Positions 9,507 to 17,128 of a stretch of 64,000 nucleotides of DNA are shown in pieces; position 1 is the first letter of the stretch, and every line of letters begins with the position of its first letter. A model generated the notes under the pieces. The model had not been told where the DNA came from. It ran no database searches and saw nothing but the letters and a program-made list of their open reading frames with translations. Both the position numbers and the translations under genes were made by a program. The stretch is from positions 124,001 through 188,000 of the forward strand of contig NZ_JAUMKD010000006.1 of NCBI RefSeq assembly GCF_030519475.1. The letters run 5' to 3'. The stretch is from Micromonospora sp. C28SCA-DRY-2. GTDB taxonomy: Bacteria; Actinomycetota; Actinomycetes; Mycobacteriales; Micromonosporaceae.

Positions 9507-10724
9507 ATGGACGCCACCCTGTCGCCGCCACGCCGCGCCCTCGCCCTGGCGCGCGCGGTGCTGCCCTGGGTCGGCGTCGCGCTGCTGCCCGTCGCCCTGC
9601 TGCTCGCCGCGCCGCTGGCGTCCAGCCCGTTCGGGATCGGCTTCGGCGACTGGTGGCTCGCCGAGCGGTACCTGGTGCCGCTGCTGGTCCTGGGCCTGCC
9701 GGCCGGCCTGCTGCGCCGCCGCCCGCTGCTCGCCCTGGCGCTGATGCTGGTCGCGGCGTGCGTGGTCACCGTGACGGTCAACGTCCCGGAGAACGGCTAC
9801 CTGCGCGACATCTGGTACGCCCAGTTCCTCGGCGTCGACCTGGTGGTCGGGCTGGTCGCGGCGCACCGGTCCCGGCGGGTCTCGGCGCCGGCAGCGCTGG
9901 TCGTGCTCGCGGTGCAGGTCGCGGCCAGCTTCGTGAACCCGGCCGACGACCCGCTGAGCCGGGCCACCGTATCCGTGCTGGCGGTGCTCGCCGCGTGGAC
10001 GGTCGGCGACTCGGTGTGGGCCCGGCGCCGGCACGCCGAGGCGCTGCGGGCCCACGCCGCCGCCGAGGCGCTCACCGCCGAGCGCCTGCGCATCGCCCGC
10101 GAACTGCACGACATGGTGGCGCACAGCATCGGGGTGATCGCCATCCAGGCCGGCATGGGCGCGCGGGTGATCGACAGCCAGCCGGCGCAGGCCCGGGCCG
10201 CGCTCGCCACCATCGAGGCCACCAGCCGGGAGACGCTGGCCGGCCTGCGCCGTACGCTCGGCGCGCTGCGCCGCCCGCAGGGGGAGCCGGCGGCGCTGGA
10301 CCCGACGCCCGGGCTGGCCGACCTGGACCGGCTGGTCGCCGCGGCGGCGGACGCCGGGGTCCGGGTGCGGCTGCACCGGCGGGGCGAGCCCGATCGGCTC
10401 CCCGCCGACCTGGACCTGGCCGCGTACCGGATCGTGCAGGAGGCGGTCACCAACGTGGTCCGGCACGCCGGCACCGCCGAGTGCCGGGTCACCGTGACCT
10501 ACGCCCCGGACGAGCTGACCGTGGCGGTGGTCGACGACGGCCGGGGCGGGCCGGTCGGCGGCGAGGGGCACGGCCTCGTCGGCATGCGGGAGCGGGTGGC
10601 GCTGCTGGACGGCCGGTTCCACGCCGGCCCGCGCCCCGAGGGCGGCTTCCGGGTCGAGGCCCGGCTGCCGGTCCCGCCGAGCGCCGCCGCCGAGCCGGTG
10701 GCGGCCACGGAGGCGGGCCGGTGA
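9507..10724 (+). CDS. NarL-type sensor histidine kinase
   Basis: The 405-residue kinase has four to five membrane helices in residues 18-165, a short linker, the HisKA_3 dimerisation domain with the phospho-acceptor H201 (RELHDMVAHSIGVI), and an HATPase_c domain (IVQEAVTNVVRHAG, VVDDGRGGPVGGEGHGLVGMRERV). There is no large extracytoplasmic sensor domain, so it probably senses the membrane or an intramembrane signal. ATG 9507 lies directly after a TANNNT box. The gene overlaps the response regulator by GTGA. Its position divergent from an ABC-2 exporter suggests it controls that exporter, as in many antibiotic-responsive systems; this is inference. Confidence 0.94.
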   Translation: MDATLSPPRRALALARAVLPWVGVALLPVALLLAAPLASSPFGIGFGDWWLAERYLVPLLVLGLPAGLLRRRPLLALALMLVAACVVTVTVNVPENGYLRDIWYAQFLGVDLVVGLVAAHRSRRVSAPAALVVLAVQVAASFVNPADDPLSRATVSVLAVLAAWTVGDSVWARRRHAEALRAHAAAEALTAERLRIARELHDMVAHSIGVIAIQAGMGARVIDSQPAQARAALATIEATSRETLAGLRRTLGALRRPQGEPAALDPTPGLADLDRLVAAAADAGVRVRLHRRGEPDRLPADLDLAAYRIVQEAVTNVVRHAGTAECRVTVTYAPDELTVAVVDDGRGGPVGGEGHGLVGMRERVALLDGRFHAGPRPEGGFRVEARLPVPPSAAAEPVAATEAGR

Positions 10725-11377
10725 CCGTCCGGGTGCTGCTCGTCGACGACCAGCCCCTGGTCCGCGCCGGCCTGCGGGTGCTCATCACCGAGGCGCCCGA
10801 CCTGGCAGTGGTCGGCGAGGCCGGCACCGGCGCCGAGGCCGTCCGGCTGGCCCGCGACCTGGCCCCCGACGTGGTGCTGATGGACCTGCGGATGCCCGGC
10901 ACCGACGGCATCCAGGCCACCCGCACGATCACCGCGCACGGCGGGCCGACCCGGGTGTTGGTGCTCACCACCTTCGACGACGACGAGCACGTGCACGCCG
11001 CGCTGCGGGCCGGCGCGAGCGGCTTCCTGGTCAAGGACATGGCGGTGGACGACATCCTGGCCGCGGTCCGGGTGGTGGCCGCCGGCGACGCGCTGATCGC
11101 ACCGGCCGTCACCCGCCGGCTGATCGCCGAGTTCGCCCGCCGGCCGGAGCAGCCCGCCCGCCGCCGGAGCCTGGACGGCGTCACCGAGCGGGAGCGGGAG
11201 GTGCTCACCCTCGTCGGTCGGGGGCTGTCCAACGCGGAGATCGCCGCCGAGCTGGTGATCAGCGTGGCCACCGCGAAGGCGCACGTGGCCCGGCTCTTCG
11301 CCAAGCTCGGCGCCCGGGACCGGGTGCACCTGGTCATCGCCGCCTACGAGGCCGGCCTGGTCACGCCCGCCGGCTGA
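10721..11377 (+). CDS. NarL/LuxR-family response regulator
   Basis: The 218-residue regulator has a receiver domain with acidic pair D9-D10, phospho-acceptor D55 (VVLMDLRMPG) and conserved K (FLVKDM), followed by a LuxR-type helix-turn-helix (LTEREREVLTLVGRGLSNAEIAAELVISVATAKAHV). GTG 10721 overlaps the TGA of the kinase gene, which fixes the start. It is the partner of the upstream kinase. Likely targets are the adjacent ABC operon and its own operon, but no binding site could be assigned. Confidence 0.95.
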   Translation: MTVRVLLVDDQPLVRAGLRVLITEAPDLAVVGEAGTGAEAVRLARDLAPDVVLMDLRMPGTDGIQATRTITAHGGPTRVLVLTTFDDDEHVHAALRAGASGFLVKDMAVDDILAAVRVVAAGDALIAPAVTRRLIAEFARRPEQPARRRSLDGVTEREREVLTLVGRGLSNAEIAAELVISVATAKAHVARLFAKLGARDRVHLVIAAYEAGLVTPAG

Positions 11378-11499
11378 CCCGCGCCGGGCGCGCCTTCGGC
11401 CGTGCGCGCGGGGCGATCGAGGCGGCGGGCGCCCGGGGCGATCGAGGCCGCCGGCGATCGCGGCGGCCGCCGCCCGGGCGGGTCGTGCCGCGACGAGCT

Positions 11500-11537
11500 T
11501 GATGACACACAGGTATATATATGCCGCAGAGTCATCA
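11500..11537. repeat. AT-rich nested palindrome in a convergent intergenic region
   Basis: A 38-bp dyad consists of TGATGAC (11500-11506), five bases, GGTATATATATGCC (11512-11525), five bases, and GTCATCA (11531-11537). The outer 7-bp arms are perfect and the spacers are equal in length. The nine-base TATATATAT core is exceptional in this GC-rich DNA. It lies in the 229-nt gap between the response regulator and the APH-like gene, whose 3' ends face each other. The rest of that gap shows only GGGCGATCGAGGCGGCGGG-like short direct repeats near 11410-11445. It could be an operator, a terminator or an integration scar. Confidence 0.6.
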
Positions 11538-11606
11538 CGCTCGCCGGCGTGGGCGACGCGGCGACGGACCGGTCCGGGACGGCGCCCGGTCGGTGGGCGT
11601 GGGGGA

Positions 11607-12392
11607 TCAGTCGCCCAGCGCGGCCAGCACCCCCCGGCGCTGCCGGAGCAGCCAGTCGTGCCAGCCGTGCACCAGCCGGACGACGCCGGCCGCCCGCAGC
11701 CGACCCATACCCGGCTCGTCCCGCTCGGCGCCGGCGTCGATGCCCCGCCAGGTGCCCTCCAGCTGGTCGAGCATCACGTCGACCAGCTCCGCCCCGGGCA
11801 GCGGCGGGCCGTCCGCGCCGGTGTAGGCGGCGCGGAGCAGGCGGGCCCGACGGCCCAGCTCGGCCGGGTCGGCGCCGTCGCCGAGCTCCGCCCAGTGCCA
11901 GGCGGCGAAGGCCACGTCCGCGATCCGCCGGCCCGGTGCGGCCCGGTCCCAGTCCAGGAAGGCGACCGGCAGCAAGCCCTGCGGGGTGTGCCGGTAGACG
12001 GTGTTCTTCGGGGACAGGTCGCCGTGGCAGACGGTCTCGGCGCCGCCGGCCAGCGGGCTGCCGGCGCACGCGTCGTGCAGTCGCCGGATCAGGACGGCCA
12101 GCCGGACCAGCGCCGGATCGGTGAAGTAGCCGGCATCCTCCCGGTCCCGCCAGGGCACCCGGCCGTCGAGGTAGCTGAGCACCTGCCGGCCGTGTTCGTC
12201 GGTGCCGAGGTGGCGGGGCGCGAGGTCGACGCCGGCCCGCTCCAGGTGCCGCAGCAGCGCGGCGACGAAGTCGCCGTTCTCCGGTGGCGTACGCCGGATG
12301 GTGTCGCCGACCCGCACCACCTCGGCGATGAACCCGCCCGGCAGGCGTTCCTCGCCGGCCCGGTCGGGGCCGTTGCCGTCAGCCGGTGGCAC
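11607..12392 (-). CDS. Aminoglycoside phosphotransferase (APH)-family kinase
   Basis: The 261-residue protein has the APH/choline-kinase fold. The catalytic loop is HGDLSPKN (H and D of the Brenner motif with the metal-binding N), and LDWDRAAPGRRIADVA replaces the DFG-type metal motif. The N-terminal lobe is short, and a glycine-rich loop is not obvious. Members phosphorylate antibiotics or small metabolites; nothing shows that this one gives resistance. It is the last gene of the murT-gatD-VTT operon and its GTG start (12392) lies 14 nt inside the preceding gene. That context suggests a housekeeping or envelope role. Confidence 0.85.
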   Translation of the reverse strand: MPPADGNGPDRAGEERLPGGFIAEVVRVGDTIRRTPPENGDFVAALLRHLERAGVDLAPRHLGTDEHGRQVLSYLDGRVPWRDREDAGYFTDPALVRLAVLIRRLHDACAGSPLAGGAETVCHGDLSPKNTVYRHTPQGLLPVAFLDWDRAAPGRRIADVAFAAWHWAELGDGADPAELGRRARLLRAAYTGADGPPLPGAELVDVMLDQLEGTWRGIDAGAERDEPGMGRLRAAGVVRLVHGWHDWLLRQRRGVLAALGD

Positions 12393-13080
12393 GGCGTCGG
12401 CCCAGTCCGGGGCGGCGGTGGCGCTCGGCGCGCCACCAGCCGCGGATCAGCACCACACTGGCGACCAGGCCGAGCGCGGCCGGGGTGGCGGCGAACCAGT
12501 TGACGTCGCCGGGGGAGGTGACCGCCGCGCCCACGGCGGCGTAGCCGAAGGCGGTCGGGGCGGAGGCGAGCACGCTGCCGACGAGGAACGGCAGGACCCG
12601 GGCGCCGGTGGTGCCGTAGCCGTAGCTGACCAGCCCGAAGCCGGCGATCGGCAGCAACCGGACGGTGACCACGCCGAGCACGCTCTGCCGGGCGAACCAG
12701 CCGTCCAGCCGGGCCAGCCGGCCGCGGACCCGCTCGGCGACGAACTCCCGGCCGAGCAGCCGGCCGACGGCGAAGCCGAGCCCGGCGGCCAGCAGCGCGG
12801 CGCACAGGGCGTAGCCGGCGCCCTCCAGCGGACCGAAGATCGCCCCGGAGGCGAGCGTGATGAACGTCCGCGGCACCAGCGCCACCAGCAGCAGCGCCCC
12901 GCCGAGGATCGCCGCGACCGGGGCCAGCGTGCCGAGCCGGTCGGCCAGCCGCGGCAGCTCGGCGACCTCGGGGCGGGGCGCCACCAGCATCAGCAGCCCG
13001 AACCCGGCGAGCAGGAACAGCAGCAGGAGGAACCGGACGGCCGACGGCTGCCCGAGCAGCCGCCGGACGGCCGGGATCAT
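12379..13080 (-). CDS. TVP38/TMEM64 (VTT domain) membrane protein
   Basis: The 233-residue protein has about five membrane helices and the VTT/SNARE-associated signature (FGPLEGAGYALCAALLAAGLGFAVGRLLGREF, then VVTVRLLPIAGFGLVSYGYG). The family is related to DedA proteins, implicated in lipid scrambling or undecaprenyl-phosphate recycling; the function of this member is unproved. ATG 13080 overlaps the TGA of gatD (ATGA), giving tight coupling to the lipid II amidation genes. That fits a role at the membrane lipid carrier, by inference. Confidence 0.85.
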   Translation of the reverse strand: MIPAVRRLLGQPSAVRFLLLLFLLAGFGLLMLVAPRPEVAELPRLADRLGTLAPVAAILGGALLLVALVPRTFITLASGAIFGPLEGAGYALCAALLAAGLGFAVGRLLGREFVAERVRGRLARLDGWFARQSVLGVVTVRLLPIAGFGLVSYGYGTTGARVLPFLVGSVLASAPTAFGYAAVGAAVTSPGDVNWFAATPAALGLVASVVLIRGWWRAERHRRPGLGRRRATG

Positions 13081-13796
13081 GCCCGGGCGGCGGCCACCGC
13101 GGCGCGGCGCTCGGACCGGAGCCGGTCGGACCAGGTGTCGTCCAGCGGCGGCAGCTGGTGCACGCCGGCCGCCCAGCGCAGCAGCAGGTCGGCCAGGGCC
13201 GGGTTGCGGGCCAGCGCCGGCCCGTGCGAGTACGTGCCGAGCAGCTTGCCCCGCCACGCGCCCTCGGTGGCGCCGTCGTTGCCGATGCCGGCGGTCACCC
13301 GGGCCAGCGGGGCGACCTCCGGGCCGAGGTGGGTGCGGCCGCCGTGGTTCTCGAACCCGCTCAGCGGGGGCAGGCCGAGCCGGGGGTCGATGTCGCCGGC
13401 CAGCTCGCCGACGGCCCGGGTCGGGCCCCGGTCGGAGGAGAGGTCGAGCAGCTCCAGGCCGCGGTACTGGGTGCCCTTGGCGAAGAAGGAGCTGCCGAGC
13501 AACTGGTAGCCGGCGCAGACGCCGAACACCACCGCCCCCTGGGCGACCGCCCGGTGCAGGCCGCCGTCGGCGAGCAGCCGCTGCGCGCCGAGCGCCTGGG
13601 GGCCGTCCTCGCCGCCACCGATGAGGTAGATGTCGGCGGTGGCGGGCAGCCGCTCGTCGGAGCGGACCTCCAGCACCTCCACCGGGATCCGGCGCTGGCG
13701 GGCGCGGTGGGCCAGGATCAGCGCGTTGCCCCGGTCGCCGTAGGTGGAGAGCAGGTCGGGGTAGACCCAGACGATGCGCAGGCTCTCAGTTGACAC
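13077..13796 (-). CDS. gatD: Lipid II isoglutaminyl synthase glutaminase subunit GatD
   Basis: The 239-residue class I glutamine amidotransferase (CobB/CobQ-like) has nucleophile C94 (VVFGVCAGYQLLGSSF) and catalytic H191 (LLGTYSHGPALARNPALAD). GatD releases ammonia from glutamine for MurT, and the complex amidates the alpha-carboxyl of D-glutamate in lipid II. The start at 13796 lies 11 nt inside murT, as expected for a stoichiometric pair. Length and motif order match GatD rather than cobyric acid synthase, which has an extra N-terminal ATPase domain. Acts in the cytoplasm at the membrane. Confidence 0.93.
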   Translation of the reverse strand: MSTESLRIVWVYPDLLSTYGDRGNALILAHRARQRRIPVEVLEVRSDERLPATADIYLIGGGEDGPQALGAQRLLADGGLHRAVAQGAVVFGVCAGYQLLGSSFFAKGTQYRGLELLDLSSDRGPTRAVGELAGDIDPRLGLPPLSGFENHGGRTHLGPEVAPLARVTAGIGNDGATEGAWRGKLLGTYSHGPALARNPALADLLLRWAAGVHQLPPLDDTWSDRLRSERRAAVAAARA

Positions 13797-15048
13797 GGTC
13801 CAACTCCGCTCGGATGTCCTGGAACGCGGTGTAGTTCGCGATGACCTCCAGCCGCCCCGGGAGCGCGGTCCGGACGGCCTCGTCGAACGTCCGCACGTGC
13901 TGGAAGGGCACCTGGTTGACGTCGAGCCGGACGGCCAGGTCGTACGCCCGGTCGCCGGTGATCAGCACCTGCCGGCCGCGCAGCGGGGAGAAGTCGACGT
14001 CGAACAGCCATGAGGTATCCAGCCCGTCGGGGTCGCGGGCGTTGATCGACAGCAGCGTCGGCGCGTCGTCGGCCATGTCGAACGCCTCCAGCCAGCTGGC
14101 CGGGTTCTTGGCCAGCAGCAGCCGGATGTTGCGCCCGTCCCGCTCCACCTGGGCGTAGCGGCCGGCGACCGAGGCGACAGTGCCCAGCTGGAGCACCGCG
14201 TCGACCGGACGGACGCCGAACTCGGCGGCGACGGCCAGCGCGGTGGCCGCGTTACCGATGTTGACCTTGCCGGGCAGCTGGAGCTTGACCTTGTGCCAGG
14301 CGCCGGTCGGGTCGACCACGCCGTCGTCCTCGACCGTCCACTGCGGCTCCGGCCGGCGCAGCGGGCAGCCGCTGCACCACCACTGCGCGCCGGAGCGCTG
14401 GATGGTCGAACCGCACTCGGGGCAGACCCAGGAGTCGTCGTGCCACCGCTGCCCGGCGCTGAACCAGGTGACCTGCGGCGGCTGGATCCGGTGGTCGTGG
14501 TTGGGCGGCGGGGACGCGGCCCAGACCACCATCGGGTCGTCGGCGTTGGCGACCACCCGTACGTCGGGGTGCTTGACCAGGGCGGCCCGCCAGAGCTGCG
14601 CCATCATGGCGACCTCCTTGGCCCGGTCGAGCTGGTCGCGGGAGAGGTTCAGCAGCGCCACCACGTGCGGCTCGGTGGCCTCCAGCACCTGCGCGAGGTA
14701 GTGCTCGTCCACCTCCAGCACCGCGTACGGGGTGCTGCCGGCCTTGGCCAGCGCCGAGGTGTGCCCGGTGGGCATGTTGGCGCCGAAGGAGTTGGTGGCG
14801 ACCCGGCCCAGCACGCCGACCGCCGCGGCGGTGAGCCGGGTGGTGGTGGTCTTGCCGTTGGTGCCGGAGATGAGCGCGATGGCGCGCCCGGCCGAGAGGT
14901 GGGCGAGCAGATCCGGGTCGATCTTCAGGCCGATCCAGCCGCCGATCACCGAGCCGTCGCCCCGGCCCGCGGCCCGCGACAGGGCCGCGGCCGTCCGGGA
15001 CACGGAGCTGGCCACCTTCGCCCGCAGGGGCATCTTCGCGTCCGTCAC
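13786..15048 (-). CDS. murT: Lipid II isoglutaminyl synthase subunit MurT
   Basis: The 420-residue Mur-ligase homologue has the ATP loop SGTNGKTTTT at residues 61-70, a central domain containing a four-cysteine ribbon (C209-x2-C212 and C225-x2-C228) characteristic of MurT, and the C-terminal DUF1727 domain (SWLEAFDMADDAPTLLSINARDPDGLDTSWLFDVDF). With GatD it converts D-Glu to D-isoGln in lipid II. The start is GTG 15048; ATG 15033 (MPLRAKVAS) is an alternative. The gene leads its operon and is divergent from mraZ. MurT does not substitute for MurD, which is missing from the nearby dcw cluster. Confidence 0.94.
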   Translation of the reverse strand: MTDAKMPLRAKVASSVSRTAAALSRAAGRGDGSVIGGWIGLKIDPDLLAHLSAGRAIALISGTNGKTTTTRLTAAAVGVLGRVATNSFGANMPTGHTSALAKAGSTPYAVLEVDEHYLAQVLEATEPHVVALLNLSRDQLDRAKEVAMMAQLWRAALVKHPDVRVVANADDPMVVWAASPPPNHDHRIQPPQVTWFSAGQRWHDDSWVCPECGSTIQRSGAQWWCSGCPLRRPEPQWTVEDDGVVDPTGAWHKVKLQLPGKVNIGNAATALAVAAEFGVRPVDAVLQLGTVASVAGRYAQVERDGRNIRLLLAKNPASWLEAFDMADDAPTLLSINARDPDGLDTSWLFDVDFSPLRGRQVLITGDRAYDLAVRLDVNQVPFQHVRTFDEAVRTALPGRLEVIANYTAFQDIRAELDRVN

Positions 15049-15201
15049 CCGAGCGAGGTTACCGGACCGGCGCCCCCGCCAGATCGCCGCCGAGGGCGAA
15101 CCGTTCGGCCGGGGTGCCCCGCCGGGTGGGCCGGATCGCGCTCAGCCGGACGGAGTCGATCTATGTCGGAAAGCGGACGCGGCCGGTGGGCCCCTTTCCC
15201 C

Positions 15202-15216
15202 CTCCACTCCGCCCCA
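15202..15216 (-). promoter_or_regulatory. Inverted pair of MraZ-like boxes
   Basis: CTCCA at 15202 and CCCCA at 15212 are, on the minus strand, TGGGG and TGGAG with a 10-bp period. They face away from mraZ, toward murT. TGGRG strings are common in GC-rich DNA, so this pair alone is weak. Apart from this and the mraZ promoter, the 341-nt stretch 15049-15389 shows no gene. Confidence 0.3.
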
Positions 15217-15273
15217 CCCCTTCTGACGTGCGGTTTTACGCGCGGAACCGACGCGCCACGCGGGCGTTTCCGG

Positions 15274-15315
15274 TTGCAGGTGGAGGGAAGTGGAGTAGAG
15301 TGGGGCCCAATGGTG
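15274..15315 (+). promoter_or_regulatory. mraZ promoter with four 10-bp-spaced MraZ boxes
   Basis: TTGCAG (15274-15279) and TAGAGT (15296-15301) form -35 and -10 boxes with a 16-bp spacer. Overlying them are TGGAG (15281), TGGAG (15291), TGGGG (15301) and TGGTG (15311), four direct repeats exactly 10 bp apart. MraZ is known to bind TGGGN repeats with this spacing and repress its own operon. Box placement inside the promoter core suggests simple repression. This is probably the main promoter of the dcw cluster. Confidence 0.75.
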
Positions 15316-15389
15316 AGGCCGGGAGGGCCCACCGGCCCGGGGGGTCAGCGGCGCCGCGAACGCCGCTAAAGGGCGAGGGGGTTGGGCCG

Positions 15390-15821
15390 ATGTTCCTCGG
15401 CACCCACACCCCACGCCTGGACGACAAAGGCCGGTTGATCCTTCCGGCGAAGTTCCGGGACGAGCTGGCGGGGGGTGTCGTGATCACCAAAGGGCAGGAG
15501 CGCTGCCTCTACGTCTTCCCGATGCCCGAGTTCCAGCGGATCGCGGAGCAGTTGCGCGCACAGCCGATGACCAGCAAGGCGGCCCGGGCCTACAGCCGGG
15601 TCTTCTTCGCCAGCGCCCACGACGAGGTGCCCGACAAGCAGGGCCGGGTGACCATCCCGGGCCACCTGCGGGAGTACGCCGCGCTCGACCGGGACCTGGT
15701 GGTGATCGGCGCGAGCACCCGGGTGGAGATCTGGGACAAGGCCGCCTGGGAGACCTACCTCGCCGAGAGCGAAGACGACTTCGCCGACATCGAGGAGGGG
15801 GTGCTGCCCGGCGGACTGTAG
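15390..15821 (+). CDS. mraZ: Transcriptional regulator MraZ
   Basis: The 143-residue protein has two SpoVT/AbrB-like repeats, starting MFLGTHTPRLDDKGRLILPAKFRDEL and EVPDKQGRVTIPGHLREYAAL, each with the conserved DxKGR or DKQGR turn. MraZ forms a ring that binds tandem TGGGN boxes upstream of its own gene. ATG 15390 follows GAGGGGG at a good distance; the longer open frame upstream has no support. It is the first gene of the dcw cluster. The end is TAG and a 206-nt structured gap separates it from rsmH. Confidence 0.96.
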   Translation: MFLGTHTPRLDDKGRLILPAKFRDELAGGVVITKGQERCLYVFPMPEFQRIAEQLRAQPMTSKAARAYSRVFFASAHDEVPDKQGRVTIPGHLREYAALDRDLVVIGASTRVEIWDKAAWETYLAESEDDFADIEEGVLPGGL

Positions 15822-15870
15822 GGCGTGACGGCGCCCGACGTACTGCGAGATCTCCAGCCGCTTTCGAGTT

Positions 15871-15896
15871 CCTGGCACCCCTTCCCCGGTGCCAGG
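15871..15896 (+). promoter_or_regulatory. Hairpin in the mraZ-rsmH gap
   Basis: CCTGGCACC (15871-15879) and GGTGCCAGG (15888-15896) form a perfect 9-bp stem with a pyrimidine-rich 8-nt loop. A second palindrome, GAGGGCCGCGGCCCTC, follows near 15911-15926, and GTCGTCCGACGAC lies near 15969-15981. There is no T-tract. The 206-nt gap is long for a dcw operon, so it may hold an attenuator or RNA processing site that tunes mraZ against the downstream genes. Confidence 0.5.
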
Positions 15897-16027
15897 CGCA
15901 CGATCCAGTGGAGGGCCGCGGCCCTCGGCGGGCGGGAGCGGATGGGGATCTGGCGGTACGACGGCACGGCGTCGTCCGACGACAGGACGCGGACGGAAGA
16001 ACCGGTAACCAACCAGTGGGGGTCGAC

Positions 16028-17128
16028 ATGGGGGAGCTACGCGGCACACACGTGCCGGTGCTGCTCGAGCGGTGTCTCGAGTTGCTCGCCCCCGCGCTGG
16101 GCCGGGGCGGACGGACGGTCCACGTCGACGCGACGCTGGGCCTGGCCGGCCACGCCGAGGCGGTGTTGCGGGCGCATCCGGAGACGGTGCTGATCGGCCT
16201 GGACCGGGACACCGAGGCGCTCGCCCACGCGCGCGTCCGGCTGGCCCGCTTCGCCGACCGGGTCCACCTGGAGCACGCCGTCTACGACGAGCTGCCCGAG
16301 GTGCTCGACCGGCTGGGCTACCCGGGCATCGACGGGATCCTGTTCGACCTCGGAGTCTCGTCGTTGCAGCTCGACGCGCCCGACCGCGGGTTCGCGTACG
16401 CGCAGGACGCGCCGCTGGACATGCGGATGGACCAGACCCGGGGGGTGACCGCCGAGGAGGTGGTCAACACCTACTCCCACCCGGACCTGGCCCGGGTGCT
16501 GCGGGTCTACGGCGAGGAGAAGTTCGCCGGCCGGATCGCCTCGGCGATCATCCGGGAACGGGAGCGCGCTCCGATCACCTCGTCGGCCCGGCTGGCGGAG
16601 CTGGTCCGGGAGTCCATTCCGGCACCAGCCCGACGAACCGGGGGACACCCGGCAAAGAGAACGTTTCAGGCTTTAAGGATCGAGGTAAACAGGGAACTGG
16701 CAGCGCTGGAGACGGCGCTGCCGGCCGCGCTCGACCGGCTCAACGTGGGCGGCCGCATGGTGGTCCTGTCCTACCACTCGCTGGAGGACCGGCTCACCAA
16801 GGCGGCGCTCGCCGAGCGGGTCCGCAGCAAGGGCCCGATCGACCTCCCGGTCGAACTCCCCGGGTCCGGTCCGACGTTCCGGCTGCTCAGCCGGGGCGCC
16901 GAACTGCCGGGGGAGGTGGAGGTCGCCGCGAACCCGCGCGCCGCTTCGGTGCGGTTGCGGGCCGCGGAGCGCATCGACCCGAACGCCGAGCAGCAGGGGC
17001 GGACCGACCGCGAACGGTCCCGCCGCCGCGTCAAGGCGATGCACCAACCGGGGACGGGGTCGACCGCGGCAACCGCGGGGGACTCCGGGGGACGGGACAG
17101 GGACGGACGTAGAGGGGGAGGGACATGA
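16028..17128 (+). CDS. rsmH: 16S rRNA (cytosine-1402 N4)-methyltransferase RsmH (MraW)
   Basis: The 366-residue SAM-dependent enzyme methylates C1402 in the ribosomal P site. SAM motif HVDATLGLAGHAEAVL lies near residues 37-52, followed by LFDLGVSSLQLDAPDRGFAY and the substrate segment TGGHPAKRTFQALRIEVNREL. ATG 16028 has GGGGG just upstream; GTG 16016 in frame is possible. Codons 210-226 or so (16650-16705) use AAG AGA ACG TTT CAG GCT TTA AGG, unlike the rest of the gene, and include a TTA leucine codon at position 216. The C-terminal tail is rich in Arg, Gly and Thr. ATGA overlap with the next gene. Confidence 0.95.
   Translation: MGELRGTHVPVLLERCLELLAPALGRGGRTVHVDATLGLAGHAEAVLRAHPETVLIGLDRDTEALAHARVRLARFADRVHLEHAVYDELPEVLDRLGYPGIDGILFDLGVSSLQLDAPDRGFAYAQDAPLDMRMDQTRGVTAEEVVNTYSHPDLARVLRVYGEEKFAGRIASAIIRERERAPITSSARLAELVRESIPAPARRTGGHPAKRTFQALRIEVNRELAALETALPAALDRLNVGGRMVVLSYHSLEDRLTKAALAERVRSKGPIDLPVELPGSGPTFRLLSRGAELPGEVEVAANPRAASVRLRAAERIDPNAEQQGRTDRERSRRRVKAMHQPGTGSTAATAGDSGGRDRDGRRGGGT

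Noticed and set aside
11521..11826. ORF starting at the ATG inside the AT-rich palindrome
   Set aside because: It runs antisense to the APH-like gene, is Arg-rich and low-complexity, and lacks a ribosome binding site.
11607..12392. Aminoglycoside resistance gene
   Set aside because: The fold is APH-like, but the context is a cell wall operon and no resistance-type subgroup motif was recognised.
13786..15048. murT as the missing murD
   Set aside because: The four-cysteine ribbon, DUF1727-type C-terminus and adjacent gatD identify it as MurT.
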